DNA of 64,000 nucleotides from Leptothrix discophora (GCF_030705305.1 NZ_JAUZEE010000010.1:1-64000), one strand, 5' to 3'. Counted from the first letter of the stretch, positions 19,763-30,846 are shown. The notes: generated by a model not told the origin, from the letters alone. Program-made: numbers and translations.

Positions 19763-20839
19763 TCAGTCGTGCAACGAGAGCGGCCGGGCGCTACGGCCGC
19801 CCTGCAGCGCATCGAGGGTCATCAGCATCAGCTGGCGCAGCGCGCCGTAGGGCTCGGTCGGCCAGCCCGGCTGGCGCAGGCCCTTGACGATGCCGTCGCA
19901 GGCATGCGCGGCACGCACCAGCGCGTCGGCCCGGGCCGGGTCCAGCTGCGGTGCGATGCGCTCGAACAGCTTCTCCTTGACGCCCCAGACCCGCGCCTCG
20001 CGCAGCGCCATCGGCAGCGGCCGGCCGTCGCGCAGCGCCGCCGCGACGCGGGCCAGCGCCCGCACGTCCTCGGCCAGCGTCCAGTGGACCAGCACGGCGG
20101 CCTCGCCCTCGGACTGCAGGCCTTCGAGCATGCGCAGCGCGCGGGCGACCTGGCCGGCCAGCACCGCCTCGCCGAGCTTGAAGACGTCGTAGCGCGCGAC
20201 GTTGAGCACCGCCGACTCGATCTGCTCGAAGGTCAGCACGCCCGGCGGGTGCAGCAGCGCGAGCTTGCGGATTTCCTGGAAGGCGGCCAGCAGGTTGCCC
20301 TCGACCCGGTCGGCGAAGAAGGCCAGCGCGCGCTGGCCGGGCTCGCCGTCCTCGACCCGCTGCTGCTGCGCGGCCAGTCGCTGGGCAATCCACTGCGGCA
20401 GCGCCCGGCGGTCGACCGGATCGACCTTGAGGCTGACGCCGGCGCCGTCCAGCGCGGTGAACCAGGCGCTGGCCTGCTGGGTGCGGTCCAGCCGGGGCAG
20501 GCTGACGATGGTGATGGTGTCGTCGGGCAGCGCCTGGGCGTAGCGTTGCAGGGCCTCCGAGCCGTCCTTGCCGGGCTTGCCCGAGGGGATCCGGATCTCG
20601 ATCAGCCGGCGGTCGGCGAACAGGCTCAACGCCTGGGCCTCGCCCAGCAGGCCGGACCAGTCGAAATGCGCCCCGGCGACGGTGTGCACGCTGCGCTCGC
20701 TGTGGCCGGCCGCCCGGGCCGCCGCACGGATCGCGTCGGCCGCCTCCTGCGCCAGCAGCGGCTCGTCGCCGTGGATGACGTACAGCGGCCGCAGGCCGCG
20801 CTGCAGGGCGGCATCGAGCTGGTCGGCACGCAGCTGCAT
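19763..20839 (-). CDS. holA: DNA polymerase III subunit delta
   Basis: This 358-aa delta subunit of the clamp loader opens the beta clamp within the gamma complex. Family features: MQLRADQLDAAL, PLYVIHGDEPLLAQEAADAIR near 20-40, the FADRRLIEIRIPSGKPGKDG strand, and the C-terminal KLGEAVLAGQVARALRMLEGL collar region. Usual length about 340. Last gene of bamE-dapB-exbB-exbD-leuS-lptE-holA, 13 nt after lptE; lptE-holA linkage is standard in proteobacteria. Confidence 0.95.
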   Translation of the reverse strand: MQLRADQLDAALQRGLRPLYVIHGDEPLLAQEAADAIRAAARAAGHSERSVHTVAGAHFDWSGLLGEAQALSLFADRRLIEIRIPSGKPGKDGSEALQRYAQALPDDTITIVSLPRLDRTQQASAWFTALDGAGVSLKVDPVDRRALPQWIAQRLAAQQQRVEDGEPGQRALAFFADRVEGNLLAAFQEIRKLALLHPPGVLTFEQIESAVLNVARYDVFKLGEAVLAGQVARALRMLEGLQSEGEAAVLVHWTLAEDVRALARVAAALRDGRPLPMALREARVWGVKEKLFERIAPQLDPARADALVRAAHACDGIVKGLRQPGWPTEPYGALRQLMLMTLDALQGGRSARPLSLHD

Positions 20840-20852
20840 CGGGTCGATCCGT

Positions 20853-21377
20853 TCAGCGCGAGGCCGCAGGCGCGACGGCGGACCCGTCCGCCGGCAAGGC
20901 AGCCAGCCGCCGCAGCACCTGGCGGGCGATGTCCTGGTGCATGGTGCGGATCAGGAACTGCTGCTCGTGCTCCTTGGCCAGCGCGTCGTTCTCGGCGTAG
21001 CTCATCTCGCGCGCCTGGGTCAGCGTGGTCGGCCCGATCAGCTCGGTGCCGTCGGCCCGGCGGACACGGAAGACGAGGGTCGATCGCAGCGTCAGCTCGC
21101 GCACCTGGCCGGCGGCGGTGATGCTGGCGACCACCGGCACGGACTGGTCCAGCACCGCTTCGAGCACCACGTCGGACTCGGCCGGGGTGGCCGCGAGCGT
21201 CGCGCCCGGGCTCATGCGCAGCTGCCGGCGCAGCTCGTCGGCCAGCGCCGAGTCGCTGCCGAAGCCGCCGAGGTGGACCCGCTTGAGTGCCAGCTCGGGC
21301 GGCCGGCGCAGCTGGAAGCCGCAGCCGGCCAGCATCGATCCAGCCAGCGCGGTCAGCCAGGTCCGGCGCGTGGGCAT
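20853..21377 (-). CDS. lptE: LPS-assembly lipoprotein LptE
   Basis: This 174-aa outer-membrane lipoprotein has a signal peptide with lipobox LAGC at about 16-19 (MPTRRTWLTALAGSMLAGC) followed by GFQLRRPPELALKRVHLGG, typical of LptE. It plugs the LptD barrel for LPS export to the cell surface. The frame is open to 21482 inside leuS, but only the ATG at 21377 gives a lipoprotein signal. Lies 13 nt after leuS and 13 nt before holA, the conserved leuS-lptE-holA order. Confidence 0.93.
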   Translation of the reverse strand: MPTRRTWLTALAGSMLAGCGFQLRRPPELALKRVHLGGFGSDSALADELRRQLRMSPGATLAATPAESDVVLEAVLDQSVPVVASITAAGQVRELTLRSTLVFRVRRADGTELIGPTTLTQAREMSYAENDALAKEHEQQFLIRTMHQDIARQVLRRLAALPADGSAVAPAASR

Positions 21378-21390
21378 CGCGGCGTCCCGT

Positions 21391-24093
21391 TCAGGCAACG
21401 ACGTTGACCAGGCGACCCGGCACCACGATGACCTTCTTGATCGGCCGGCCCTCGGCGAAGCGGGCGACCTCTTCCGAGGCACCGGCGATGGCCTCGATCG
21501 CGGCCCGGTCGGCGCTCGCCGGCACGGTGATCGCGCCGCGCGTCTTGCCGTTGACCTGCAGCACCAGCTCGATCTCGTCGCGCACCAGCGCGGCCTCGTC
21601 GACCACCGGCCACGGCGCGTCGAGCAGGCCGCCCAGGCGCTGGTCGTAGCCCAGCTCGTTCCACATCACCTGGGCGATGTGCGGGCAGGCCGGGTAGAGC
21701 GCGCGCAGCAGCACCGAGTAGCCCTCGCGCATGACGGCGGCGCTGGCCGCGCTGTCGTCGAGCCGGGCGCCCTCGAGCGCGTTCAGCAGCTTCATCGCGC
21801 CGCTGACCACGGTGTTGTATTGCATGCGCTCGTAGTCGTGGCTGACCTGGCGCAGCACGGTGTGGACCTCGCGGCGCAGCGCGCGGGCGTCGCCGGCGAT
21901 GTCGGTCACGACGGCGGCGATCTCCGGTGCGCCCTTCAGCGCCGTCGCATGCCTGGCACCGTAGCCCCAGACCCGCTTGAGGAAGCGCTGCGCGCCCTCG
22001 ACCGCCGAGTCGTTCCATTCGAGCGTCTGCTCCGGCGGCGACGCGAACATCACGAACAGGCGGGCGGTGTCGGCGCCGTACTGGTTGATCAGGTCCTGCG
22101 GATCGACACCGTTGTTCTTGGACTTGGACATCGTGCCGACGCCCTGGTAGTCGACCGCGCTGCCGTCGGCCTTGAGGGTCGCGCCGACGATCTTGCCGCC
22201 GGCGTCGAACACGTTGTCGACCTCATGCGGCCAGAAGTACTCGATGCCGCCCTTGTCGGTGCGACGGCTGTAGATGTGGTTGAGCACCATGCCCTGCGTC
22301 AGCAGCCGCGTGAAGGGCTCGTCGACCTGCACCAGCTTCAGGTCGCGCATGACCTTGGTCCAGAAGCGCGCGTAGAGCAGGTGAAGGATGGCGTGCTCGA
22401 TGCCGCCGATGTACTGGTCCATGCCGCTGCCGCCCACGGCACCGGCATGGCCCCGCATCCAGTACTGCGTGCCCTCGCCCACCATCGCCGTGTCGTCGGT
22501 GGCGTCGCAGTAGCGCATGAAGTACCACGACGAGTCGACGAAGGTGTCCATCGTGTCGGTCTCGCGGCGCGCCGGCCGGGCGCAGCGCGGGCAGGCGACG
22601 TTCAGGAAATCGCTGCGCAGACGCAGCGGATTGCCGCTGCCATCGGGCACGCAGTCGATCGGCAGCACCACCGGCAGGTCCTGCTCGGGCACCGGCACCG
22701 GGCCGCAGTCGTCGCAATGGATGATGGGGATGGGCGTGCCCCAGTAGCGCTGGCGGCTGATGCCCCAGTCGCGCAGGCGCCAGGTGGTCTTCTTCTCGCC
22801 CAGGCCCAGCGCGCCGACCAGCTCGGCGACCTTGCCGACCGCGGCCTTGTGCGCCAGGCCGTCCAGCACGCCCGAGTTGATGCAGACGCCGCGCTGCTTG
22901 TCGCCGTAGGACTCGGCCCAGGCCTCGGTCGTGAAGGTCTCGCCCTCGACGGCGACGACCTGGCGGATCTCGATGCCGTACTTCTTCGCGAAGGCGAAGT
23001 CACGCTCGTCGTGCGCCGGCACGCCCATCACGGCACCGTCGCCATAGCTCATGAGCACGTAGTTGCCGACCCAGACCTCGACCTGCGCGCCGGTCAGCGG
23101 GTGGGTGACGAACAGGCCGGTGGCCATGCCCTTCTTTTCCTGCGTGGCCAGCTCGGCCTCGGTCGTGCCGCCCTGCGCGCATTCGGCGATGAAGGCCGCC
23201 AGCGCCGGGTTGCTGGCCGCCGCATGCGTGGCCAGCGGATGTTCGGGCGCGACCGCGCAGAAGGTGACGCCCATGATGGTGTCGGCACGGGTCGTGAAGA
23301 CGTAGAGCTTGCCGTCCTGGATCGGCGCGCCGTCGGCGGCGCGGATCGCGTGCGGGAAGGCGAAGCGCACGCCTTCGCTCTTGCCGATCCAGTTTTCCTG
23401 CATCAGCCGCACGCGCTCGGGCCAGCCGCTGAGGTAGCTCGGGTCATCCGGGTTGGCGACGGCCGAGAGCAGTTCCTCGGCGTACTTCGTGATCGCCAGG
23501 TAGTAGCCGGGGATCTCGCGCTTCTCGACCGGCGCGCCGGAGCGCCAGCCCTTGCCGTCGATGACCTGTTCGTTGGCCAGCACGGTCTGGTCGACCGGGT
23601 CCCAGTTGACGACCTGGGTGCGGCGTTCGGCGATGCCGGCTTCCAGCATCTTCAGGAACAGCCACTGGTTCCACTTGTAGTAGCTCGGGTCGCAGGTGGC
23701 GACCTCGCGCGACCAGTCGATCGCCAGGCCCATCGCCTGCATCTGGCGCTTCATGTAGGCGATGTTCTCGCGCGTCCATCGCTCCGGCGGCACGCGGTTC
23801 TTGAGCGCGGCGTTCTCGGCCGGCAGGCCGAAGGCATCCCAGCCCATCGGCATCAGGACGTTGTGGCCCTTCATGCGCAGCTGGCGGGTCAGCATGTCGT
23901 TGATGGTGTAGTTGCGCACGTGGCCCATGTGCAGCTTGCCGCTGGGGTACGGCAGCATCGAGCAGGCGTAGAACTTGGGCTTGAGCCGGCCCTCGCTGTC
24001 GCGGGCGTTCTCGACGACACGGTAGGCGTCGGCCGCGGTCCATTGCGACTGGGCGGCGGCTTCGACGGCGGCGGGATCGTATTTCTCGTTCAT
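21391..24093 (-). CDS. leuS: Leucyl-tRNA synthetase
   Basis: This 900-aa class Ia synthetase charges tRNA-Leu. HMGH (the HIGH motif) is at 55-58 after PYPSGKL. A CP1 editing domain is inserted after about 220, and the KMSKS loop reads [12 protein letters not shown]. Length is usual for bacterial LeuS (about 860-880). The first Lys of KMSKS is Thr; the loop is otherwise intact, so I expect a functional enzyme. In the conserved leuS-lptE-holA run. Confidence 0.98.
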   Translation of the reverse strand: MNEKYDPAAVEAAAQSQWTAADAYRVVENARDSEGRLKPKFYACSMLPYPSGKLHMGHVRNYTINDMLTRQLRMKGHNVLMPMGWDAFGLPAENAALKNRVPPERWTRENIAYMKRQMQAMGLAIDWSREVATCDPSYYKWNQWLFLKMLEAGIAERRTQVVNWDPVDQTVLANEQVIDGKGWRSGAPVEKREIPGYYLAITKYAEELLSAVANPDDPSYLSGWPERVRLMQENWIGKSEGVRFAFPHAIRAADGAPIQDGKLYVFTTRADTIMGVTFCAVAPEHPLATHAAASNPALAAFIAECAQGGTTEAELATQEKKGMATGLFVTHPLTGAQVEVWVGNYVLMSYGDGAVMGVPAHDERDFAFAKKYGIEIRQVVAVEGETFTTEAWAESYGDKQRGVCINSGVLDGLAHKAAVGKVAELVGALGLGEKKTTWRLRDWGISRQRYWGTPIPIIHCDDCGPVPVPEQDLPVVLPIDCVPDGSGNPLRLRSDFLNVACPRCARPARRETDTMDTFVDSSWYFMRYCDATDDTAMVGEGTQYWMRGHAGAVGGSGMDQYIGGIEHAILHLLYARFWTKVMRDLKLVQVDEPFTRLLTQGMVLNHIYSRRTDKGGIEYFWPHEVDNVFDAGGKIVGATLKADGSAVDYQGVGTMSKSKNNGVDPQDLINQYGADTARLFVMFASPPEQTLEWNDSAVEGAQRFLKRVWGYGARHATALKGAPEIAAVVTDIAGDARALRREVHTVLRQVSHDYERMQYNTVVSGAMKLLNALEGARLDDSAASAAVMREGYSVLLRALYPACPHIAQVMWNELGYDQRLGGLLDAPWPVVDEAALVRDEIELVLQVNGKTRGAITVPASADRAAIEAIAGASEEVARFAEGRPIKKVIVVPGRLVNVVA

Positions 24094-24187
24094 GGTGCGC
24101 GGGCAGGCAAGGAAAGCGGTGCGGGTCGGCGGAAGCGCCGGATTATCGTTGCCGGGGTCGCCGCCGCAGGGGCACCGGCCGGCCGCC

Positions 24188-24625
24188 TCAGCGGCTGGCG
24201 GCGGCCACCGGCTCGGTCACGAAGGCGATGCGGTTCAGGCCGGCCAGCTGGAGCTGGCCGATCAGCTGCGCCACCAGGCCGTAGGGCGTGGCCTGGTCGG
24301 CCCGGAGCTGGACCTCGGGACGCGCGGCCTCGGCGCGCTGGCCGAGTTCGGTGATGCGGCGCTGGAATTCGGCCGCCTCGAGGCGTTCTTCGCCAAGGTG
24401 GAGCGCCCCGTTGGCCTGCAGCGCGACCTGGATCGCGGCCGGCGTCTCGACCTGGGGCGTGGCGCCGTCGGCGCGCGGCAGGTCAAGCTTGAGGCTGGCG
24501 CCCATCAGCGGCGCGGTGATCATGAAGATCACGAGCAGCACCAGCATCACGTCGATCAGCGGGGTCATGTTGATCTCGCTCATCGGCTGCGGCTGGCTGC
24601 GCCGCTCGAGTCGGCCCAGCGCCAT
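24188..24625 (-). CDS. exbD: ExbD/TolR-family energy-transducing protein
   Basis: This 145-aa single-pass inner-membrane protein has a short cytoplasmic N-terminus with the [21 protein letters not shown] signature around 17-37, including the essential Asp (IDV) of ExbD/TolR, and a periplasmic domain. With the ExbB-like partner it uses proton motive force to drive TonB-dependent transport or Tol-Pal function. The ATG at 24625 lies 1 nt after the exbB stop. The frame open to 24688 runs into exbB and is rejected. No tonB or tolA is nearby, so the partner is not decided by context; fur close by mildly favours TonB. Confidence 0.88.
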   Translation of the reverse strand: MALGRLERRSQPQPMSEINMTPLIDVMLVLLVIFMITAPLMGASLKLDLPRADGATPQVETPAAIQVALQANGALHLGEERLEAAEFQRRITELGQRAEAARPEVQLRADQATPYGLVAQLIGQLQLAGLNRIAFVTEPVAAASR

Positions 24626-24626
24626 G

Positions 24627-25301
<675 letters not shown>

Positions 25302-25303
25302 GC

Positions 25304-26113
25304 TCAGGCGAAGCCGAGGACGTCGTTCATGCCGTACAGGCCGCTGGCCTGGCCCGACAGGAAGCGGGCGGCGCGCAGCGCGCCCTGGGCGTAGGTCGAG
25401 CGGCTGGACGACTTGTGGGTGATCTCGATGCGCTCGCCGATGCCGGCGAACAGCACGGTGTGGTCGCCGACGATGTCGCCGCCGCGGATGGTCGCGAAGC
25501 CGATGCTGGATGGATCGCGCTCGCCGGTGATGCCCTCGCGGGCGTAGACGGCGCAGTCCTTCAGGTCACGCCCGAGCGCCTGGGCCAGCACCTCGCCCAT
25601 CTTCAGCGCGGTGCCGCTGGGCGCGTCGACCTTGTGGCGGTGATGGGCCTCGATGACCTCGATGTCGTAGCCGTGGCTCATGGCGCGCGCGGCCATGTCC
25701 AGCAGGCCCAGCACGACGTTGACGCCCACGCTCATGTTGGGCGCCAGCATGATGGCGATGTCGCGCGAGGCGGCCGTGATCTCGGCCTTCTGGGCCTCGC
25801 TGAAGCCGGTCGTGCCGATGATCATCTTCACGCCCAGTTCCCGGCAGACCGCCAGATGCGCCATCGTGCCCTCGGGGCGGGTGAAGTCGATCAGGAAGCG
25901 CGAGGTGCCCAGGCCGGCCTTCAGGTCGGAGGTGATCGCCACGCCGCTGGTCTGGCCCAGGAAGGCGGCGGCGTCGTGTCCCTCGGCGGGGCTGCCGGCG
26001 CGGTCGAGCGCGCCGGACAGGCGGCAGTCGTCGGCTGCCATCACGGCCTCGATCAGCATGTGGCCCATGCGGCCGGTGCAGCCGGCGACGGCGATCGGAA
26101 GTTGGTCGGTCAT
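25304..26113 (-). CDS. dapB: 4-hydroxy-tetrahydrodipicolinate reductase
   Basis: This 269-aa NAD(P)H-dependent enzyme of the lysine/diaminopimelate pathway has a nucleotide-binding [17 protein letters not shown] at about 8-24 and the catalytic segment [20 protein letters not shown], with the His and Lys active-site residues. Usual length. The frame is open to 26344 inside bamE; the ATG at 26113 gives the correct N-terminus and lies 55 nt after the bamE stop. Upstream of exbB in the same operon. Confidence 0.97.
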   Translation of the reverse strand: MTDQLPIAVAGCTGRMGHMLIEAVMAADDCRLSGALDRAGSPAEGHDAAAFLGQTSGVAITSDLKAGLGTSRFLIDFTRPEGTMAHLAVCRELGVKMIIGTTGFSEAQKAEITAASRDIAIMLAPNMSVGVNVVLGLLDMAARAMSHGYDIEVIEAHHRHKVDAPSGTALKMGEVLAQALGRDLKDCAVYAREGITGERDPSSIGFATIRGGDIVGDHTVLFAGIGERIEITHKSSSRSTYAQGALRAARFLSGQASGLYGMNDVLGFA

Positions 26114-26168
26114 CAGGAGTCCCCGGGGCCGCGCGGAGGTCGGCCCGAGCAGTGGGTGTAGATCGGGA

Positions 26169-26732
26169 TCAGCGAGCCGGCAATGGCTCGAGAGGGGGAT
26201 AGGCACGCGCCGGCGCGCTGGCTGCGGATCCGGCCGGTGCGGCGGCCGTCTCGGCCGGTTTGGGCAGCGGCAGCTGGCGCAACTGGTCGTCGCTGAGGGC
26301 CAGCGGGACCGACCTGCGCTCGACCTTGGCGACGTCGATGGCATCGACGAACTCGCGCTCGGAGGGCAGCTGCGGCGCCTCGAAGCTCAGCACCTTGTCG
26401 TTCTGGAACAGCACCGTCACGTGCCGGCGCTGCGGCGCGGCACCCTGCCGACGGATGGTGAAGACGTAGTCCCAGCGGTCAGCGTGGAAGACGTCGGCCA
26501 GCAGGGGCGAGCCGAGCAGGCCGCGGACCTGTTCGCGCGTCAGCCCGGGTCGCAGCTGGGCGGCCATTTCCTGCGTCACCACGTTGCCTTGCACGACCTC
26601 CATGCGGTAGGGCGTGATCAGGCCGGCGAAGCGTCGGTCGGGGTCGGCGGAGGCGGCGCAACCGGCCAGGGTGATGGCGGCCAGCAGGGCCGCGGCGACG
26701 GGCGAGAAACGCAGGAAAGGAGACCGGGTCAC
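26169..26732 (-). CDS. bamE: Outer-membrane assembly lipoprotein BamE (SmpA/OmlA)
   Basis: This predicted 187-aa lipoprotein has a signal peptide with lipobox LAGC ([25 protein letters not shown]). A SmpA/OmlA domain follows with [37 protein letters not shown], the classic BamE core. The C-terminal part is longer than usual and Pro/Ala-rich. BamE stabilises the BAM complex at the outer membrane. I chose the GTG at 26732, with GAGG five nt upstream, because the longer ATG starts (26777, 26900) would add residues before the signal and run into the fur promoter or gene. Divergent from fur, the usual arrangement in betaproteobacteria. Confidence 0.9.
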   Translation of the reverse strand: MTRSPFLRFSPVAAALLAAITLAGCAASADPDRRFAGLITPYRMEVVQGNVVTQEMAAQLRPGLTREQVRGLLGSPLLADVFHADRWDYVFTIRRQGAAPQRRHVTVLFQNDKVLSFEAPQLPSEREFVDAIDVAKVERRSVPLALSDDQLRQLPLPKPAETAAAPAGSAASAPARAYPPLEPLPAR

Positions 26733-26776
26733 GAGTGCCTCAAGGTGGTTTCCGGCCTGGCCCTGGGGCCGATGCA

Positions 26777-26793
26777 TGCCGATATGATCGGCA
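26777..26793. promoter_or_regulatory. Palindrome between bamE and fur
   Basis: TGCCGAT-ATG-ATCGGCA is a perfect 7-3-7 inverted repeat in the divergent bamE/fur region, 49 nt before the fur ATG. It contains TATGAT (26783-26788), which may serve as a fur -10 box. It does not match the classic Fur-box hexamer array. Operator for an unknown factor, or Fur autoregulation through a degenerate site, are both possible. Confidence 0.45.
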
Positions 26794-26841
26794 AATTCTA
26801 ACGAGGCGCGCCCCGCGCCCACCGGCCCGACCTGCCGACCC

Positions 26842-27273
26842 ATGACACATGCGGATGAACTGAAGAGCTCGGGCCTGAAGGCCACGTTGCCGCGCATCAA
26901 GATCCTCGAGGTCTTCCAGAGTGCCCGCGAACGTCACATGACGGCCGAGGACGTCTACAAGCTGCTGCTCGCCGAAGGATCGGACATCGGCCTGGCGACG
27001 GTCTATCGCGTGCTGATGCAGTTCGAGCAGGCCGGCTTGCTGACGCGCAACCACTTCGAGAGCGGCAAGTCGGTCTTTGAGCTCAACGAAGGCCAGCACC
27101 ACGACCACCTCGTGTGCATGGACTGCGGCCGGGTCGAGGAGTTCTACGACCCGCAGATCGAGAAGCGCCAGCACGAGATCGCGCTCGAGCGCGGCTACCG
27201 GCTGCAGGAACACTCGCTGGCGCTCTACGCCCAGTGCACCAAGACGGCCTGCCCGCACCGGCCGGGCAAGTGA
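26842..27273 (+). CDS. fur: Ferric uptake regulator Fur
   Basis: This 143-aa Fe2+-responsive repressor has an N-terminal winged helix (SSGLKATLPRIKILEVF, AEDVYKLLLAEGSDIGLATVYRVL) and a C-terminal metal-binding dimerisation domain. The domain carries HHDHLVCMDCGRVEEF (regulatory His/Asp and the CxxC structural zinc pair) and a second Cys pair in CTKTACPH. Length and start fit the family. Divergent from bamE, convergent with hprK. Confidence 0.97.
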   Translation: MTHADELKSSGLKATLPRIKILEVFQSARERHMTAEDVYKLLLAEGSDIGLATVYRVLMQFEQAGLLTRNHFESGKSVFELNEGQHHDHLVCMDCGRVEEFYDPQIEKRQHEIALERGYRLQEHSLALYAQCTKTACPHRPGK

Positions 27274-27312
27274 CGCGCTGACACCGGTCGATGAGGCGGC
27301 GGACGGCCCCGA

Positions 27313-28278
27313 TCAGAGGCCGGCGTCGCCCTGGTCCATCAGGTCGCGGTGGCGACGGATGAATTCCTGGTAGGTGTCGATGCCGCGCAGTTGCAGCACG
27401 GTGTTGCGCACCGCCGCCTCGACCAGCACCGCCAGGTTGCGGCCAGCGTCCACCGCGATCACGACCTTGCGCACGGGCATGCCGAGGATGTCCTCATACA
27501 GCGGCTCGTAGGGGATGCGCTCGAAGTCGCGGTCCAGCGTCTCCTTGCGGACCAGGTGCACGATCAGCTTGAGCCGCATCTTGCGGCGCACCGCCGTCTC
27601 GCCAAAGATCGCCTTGATGTCGAGCAGGCCGATGCCGCGCACTTCCAGCAGGTTGCGCAGCAGCTCGGGGCAGCGGCCCTCGACGGAAGTCTGGGCGACG
27701 CGATAGAGATCGACCACGTCGTCGGCCACCAGACCATGGCCACGCGAGATCAGCTCCAGGCCGAGTTCGCTCTTGCCCAGGCCCGATTCGCCGGTCAGCA
27801 GCACGCCCAGCCCCAGGATGTCCATGAAGACGCCGTGGCGCGAGGTCCGCTCGGCGAAGTGCTGGCCGAGGTAGCCGCGCAGGATGTCGATGCAGTGGCC
27901 GGCCGATTCCTGGGTGCTGAACAGCGGGATTTCGGCGCGCTCGCACATCGCCACCAGCTTCTCGGGCGGCGTGCAGCCGTCGGCCACGATCAACACCGGC
28001 GGTTCGAGCGTGACGATGCGCGAGATGCGACGGCCCTGCCGCTCCGGGTCGCTCACGACGTGATCGAGGTAGGCAACCTCGCGCCGGCCGAGGATCTGGA
28101 CCCGGTAGGGATGGATGTAGTTCAGGTATCCGACCAGGTCGGCGGCGGACTGCGCATCGCGCACCGCCACCTCGTCGAAGCGGCGCTCCGGCGCGGCGTG
28201 GCCGGCAATCCACTCCCATTTGAGCGCCGCCCGGTGGGCATCGAACAGCGCCTCGGCGCTGATGACGGTGGGCTTCAC
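27313..28278 (-). CDS. hprK: HPr kinase/phosphorylase
   Basis: This 321-aa bifunctional enzyme phosphorylates and dephosphorylates Ser46 of HPr. Walker [10 protein letters not shown] lies at about 155-163, followed by the HprK signature [19 protein letters not shown]. The N-terminal half carries the regulatory domain. In betaproteobacteria it belongs to the truncated PTS that senses nitrogen and carbon status. Lies 34 nt after ptsN in the same operon; rapZ, a common downstream neighbour, is absent. Confidence 0.97.
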   Translation of the reverse strand: MKPTVISAEALFDAHRAALKWEWIAGHAAPERRFDEVAVRDAQSAADLVGYLNYIHPYRVQILGRREVAYLDHVVSDPERQGRRISRIVTLEPPVLIVADGCTPPEKLVAMCERAEIPLFSTQESAGHCIDILRGYLGQHFAERTSRHGVFMDILGLGVLLTGESGLGKSELGLELISRGHGLVADDVVDLYRVAQTSVEGRCPELLRNLLEVRGIGLLDIKAIFGETAVRRKMRLKLIVHLVRKETLDRDFERIPYEPLYEDILGMPVRKVVIAVDAGRNLAVLVEAAVRNTVLQLRGIDTYQEFIRRHRDLMDQGDAGL

Positions 28279-28312
28279 GCGGCGGCCGGCGGGTGCGGGG
28301 TCCGGATGCGGG

Positions 28313-28783
28313 TCAGGCGACCGACTTGAGCGGTTCCCAGCGGCGGATCAGGTCGTGCACCGTGGCGGCGTCGGGCTCGGTCTTGAGGCGCTCGCGCAGG
28401 TCACGGTCGGACAGCAGCTCGGCGATCTCCGAGAGGATTTCCAGGTGCCGCTGCGTCGCCGCCTCGGGCACCAGCAGGAAGATCATCAGCGAGACCAGTT
28501 CGTCGTCCGGCGCCTCGAAGGCGATCGGCTGGGAGACGCGCAGCACCGCCGCGAGCGGATTCTTCAGGCCCTTGATGCGGCCATGCGGAATCGCCACCCC
28601 GTGACCCAGGCCGGTCGAGCCGAGCCGTTCGCGTGCGAACAGGTTGTCGGTCACGGTGGCGCGGGCCACGGCATGCTGGTTCTCGAACAGCAGGCCGGCC
28701 TGCTCGAAAGCACGCTTTTTGCTGGAGGCGTCCACCTGCACGAGAACATTGCTGGCGGGCAGGATGGCGGCAAGTCGGTTCAT
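28313..28783 (-). CDS. ptsN: Nitrogen-regulatory PTS IIA protein (EIIANtr)
   Basis: This 156-aa PTS_EIIA type 2 domain has the phospho-acceptor His67 in [12 protein letters not shown]. Conserved flanks include [13 protein letters not shown] and [21 protein letters not shown]. EIIANtr is the terminal acceptor of the PtsP-NPr chain and regulates potassium transport and other processes. Second gene of hpf-ptsN-hprK; 274 nt separates it from hpf. Confidence 0.95.
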   Translation of the reverse strand: MNRLAAILPASNVLVQVDASSKKRAFEQAGLLFENQHAVARATVTDNLFARERLGSTGLGHGVAIPHGRIKGLKNPLAAVLRVSQPIAFEAPDDELVSLMIFLLVPEAATQRHLEILSEIAELLSDRDLRERLKTEPDAATVHDLIRRWEPLKSVA

Positions 28784-29011
28784 CGGGATCGGTCGCCGGT
28801 TTGGGCCTGAGCCTTGGCGGGCGCCTCGGTGGAGACGGGAAAATGATTATAGGAATCGGCATCCCGGCTGCGCGGGTGCCATCCCTCAGGCAGTCAGGCG
28901 ATCAGCGCAAGGTTGCCGCATTGCAACAATCGTTTGCAACTCCCCTGGGCAAAGGTTCACGACTTCCAGATCGATTGCCTCGCGACGCACCGGCAGCGTG
29001 CGCCGGACATG

Positions 29012-29032
29012 AAAAAGGGGCCCGAAGGCCCC
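29012..29032 (-). terminator. Rho-independent terminator after hpf
   Basis: On the minus strand GGGGCC-TTCG-GGCCCC is followed by TTTTT. The stable UUCG tetraloop and U-run are diagnostic. It lies 25 nt after the hpf stop, so ptsN-hprK probably have an additional promoter in the 28784-29011 gap; I saw no clear one there apart from paired TTGCAA repeats (28921-28926 and 28934-28939). Confidence 0.88.
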
Positions 29033-29057
29033 GCGGTCGTCAGGGTTGCCCGACGTC

Positions 29058-29405
29058 TCAGATGGCGTCACCGGTCGCGTCGAGCCGCTTGGCGGTGGCG
29101 TGGTGGTGATCCTGGAGCTTGTCCTTGTGGCGGACCACCTGGCGATCGAGCTTGTCCATCAGCTGATCGATCGCGGCGTAGAGGTCTTCATGGGAGCTTT
29201 CGACGAAGATGTCCTTGCCCTTCACATGGAGTGTCACTTCAGCCTTCTGGCGCCTTTCCTTTTCCTTCAGTTTCTCGACCGTCAGCAGGACGTTCACATC
29301 CACGACCTGGTCAAAGTGCCGCGTGACCCGGTCCAGCTTGGTGAGAACGTACTCACGCAGGGCCGGGGTCACTTCCAGGTGGTGTCCACTGATCGTCAGG
29401 TTCAT
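29058..29405 (-). CDS. hpf: Ribosome hibernation-promoting factor (short HPF/RaiA family)
   Basis: This 115-aa S30AE-domain protein starts [20 protein letters not shown] and carries [24 protein letters not shown] and a His/Lys-rich tail. Short HPF proteins bind the 30S subunit and promote 100S dimers in stationary phase. The frame is open to 29459, but the family N-terminus is the ATG at 29405, preceded by AGGCCTC. Upstream of ptsN-hprK; rpoN, its usual upstream neighbour in gammaproteobacteria and many betaproteobacteria, is not present here. Confidence 0.95.
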   Translation of the reverse strand: MNLTISGHHLEVTPALREYVLTKLDRVTRHFDQVVDVNVLLTVEKLKEKERRQKAEVTLHVKGKDIFVESSHEDLYAAIDQLMDKLDRQVVRHKDKLQDHHHATAKRLDATGDAI

Positions 29406-29855
29406 GAGGCCTCCATAGAGGGGGTGGTGGGAAAACGCTGGTCGGGGCCCTGGCGGCACGAACCCCGCTGATGTCTTTTCTGTGAAGCCAGTGTGACCGC
29501 ATCAACTGGCCCTGGCAAGGCAGGACCGGGGTGCCGCACCAGGGTCGTGCGGGAATGCACTGGGGGTGCTTCTTTCGCGTTACGCTCCGTGTTTGCGAGC
29601 ATCCTGCGCGCCTCGCGGATGCGCTGGATGCGGCAGATCGACCGGTCCGCAGCCCACGCGCGATGCCCCTTCCGGACGGCCCTTCCATGCTCAGGCGAGC
29701 CCGGTCGCGGTGCGATACTCGCCGGCTTTGTGCGGGGTTCCCGGCAGCACGCCGCAGGACGCCTCAAGACGCCGTCCGGCGACGCGCAGCAGCCCACGGC
29801 GGACGCCGGGACGGGCCAGCCCGCGGCGCCCCGGGTCGCCCCCCCAGGAGCCTGC
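29406..29855. other. 450-bp intergenic region between divergent hpf and corA
   Basis: No gene is supported here. The corA frame stays open back to 29493, but that stretch is Arg/Pro/Gly-rich with no family match. It must hold the hpf promoter (minus) and the corA promoter (plus). The only corA signal I can point to is CAGGAG at 29845-29850 before the ATG. No riboswitch fold recognised by eye. Confidence 0.5.
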
Positions 29856-30830
29856 ATGCTCAACGTCTTCACGCTGGTCAACGGCCGGCTCTACCAGGTC
29901 GAGATCGAGGCCGGGACCGACAAGCCCGAGGCCACCGCCACGCTGGCGCCGGTCTGGGTCGACCTCGAAGCACCGACCGAGCAGGAGAAGGCCTGGGTCG
30001 AACAGCGCTTCGGCCTGCGCACGCCCGACACCGAGGTCGGCGAGGACCTGGAGGAATCGGCCCGCTACTACGAGGAAGACAACGGCGAGCTGCACATCCG
30101 CTCGGACTTCCTGATCGACGACGACGAGACGCCGCGCAACGTGCGCGTGGCCTTCATCCTGTTCAACAACGTGCTGTTCTCGGTGCATGCCGAGGACCTG
30201 CCGGTGTTCCGCCTGCTGCGCCTTCGGGCGCGCCGCATCCCGGCCCTGATCGAGGACGCCAAGGACGTGCTGCTCAAGCTCTACGACGCCGATGCCGAAT
30301 ACTCGGCCGACGCGCTCGAGGGCATCTACGACAACCTCGAGAAGGTCAGCGCGGGCGTGCTCAAGCAGGAGATCGACGACCGCGCCGCCGGCGAGGCGCT
30401 GGCGGCGATCGCACGCGAGGAAGACCTCAACGGCCGCATCCGCCGCAACGTGATGGACACGCGCCGCGCCATCAGCTTCATGATGCGCAGCCGCATGCTC
30501 AACGCCGAGCAGTTCGAGGAAGCGCGCCAGATCATGCGCGACATCGACTCGCTCGACTCGCACACCGCCTTCCTGTTCGACAAGATCAACTTCCTGATGG
30601 ACGCCACGGTCGGCTTCATCAACATCAACCAGAACAAGATCATCAAGATCTTCTCGGTGGCGTCGGTCGCGCTGCTGCCGCCGACGCTGATCGCCAGCAT
30701 CTACGGCATGAACTTCGAGTTCATGCCCGAACTGCGCCAGGCCTGGGGCTATCCCTTCGCGCTCGGGCTGATGGTGACCTCGGTCGCCGCGCCGCTGATC
30801 TACTTCCGCCGCAAGGGCTGGATGCGCTGA
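29856..30830 (+). CDS. corA: CorA-family magnesium/cobalt transporter
   Basis: This 324-aa protein has a large cytoplasmic N-terminal funnel and two C-terminal TM helices. The selectivity motif GMN at 284-286 (SIYGMNFEFMPEL) lies at the end of the first helix, and a basic C-terminus (RRKGWMR) follows. Start MLNVFTLVNGRLYQVEIE with AGGAG five nt upstream; longer in-frame starts lack family similarity. Pentameric inner-membrane channel for Mg2+, also Co2+/Ni2+. Confidence 0.95.
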   Translation: MLNVFTLVNGRLYQVEIEAGTDKPEATATLAPVWVDLEAPTEQEKAWVEQRFGLRTPDTEVGEDLEESARYYEEDNGELHIRSDFLIDDDETPRNVRVAFILFNNVLFSVHAEDLPVFRLLRLRARRIPALIEDAKDVLLKLYDADAEYSADALEGIYDNLEKVSAGVLKQEIDDRAAGEALAAIAREEDLNGRIRRNVMDTRRAISFMMRSRMLNAEQFEEARQIMRDIDSLDSHTAFLFDKINFLMDATVGFININQNKIIKIFSVASVALLPPTLIASIYGMNFEFMPELRQAWGYPFALGLMVTSVAAPLIYFRRKGWMR

Positions 30831-30846
30831 GGCGCCCCGATGCGGC

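Noticed and set aside
21025..24354. 1109-aa plus-strand frame opposite leuS and lptE
   Set aside because: Shadow of leuS; the minus strand carries the HMGH and MSKS motifs.
26777..26793. Fur box between bamE and fur
   Set aside because: The palindrome does not match the GATAATGATAATCATTATC pattern, so it is listed only as an unassigned palindrome.
29493..29855. 121-residue N-terminal extension of CorA
   Set aside because: No CorA similarity; AGGAG and the family N-terminus fit the ATG at 29856.
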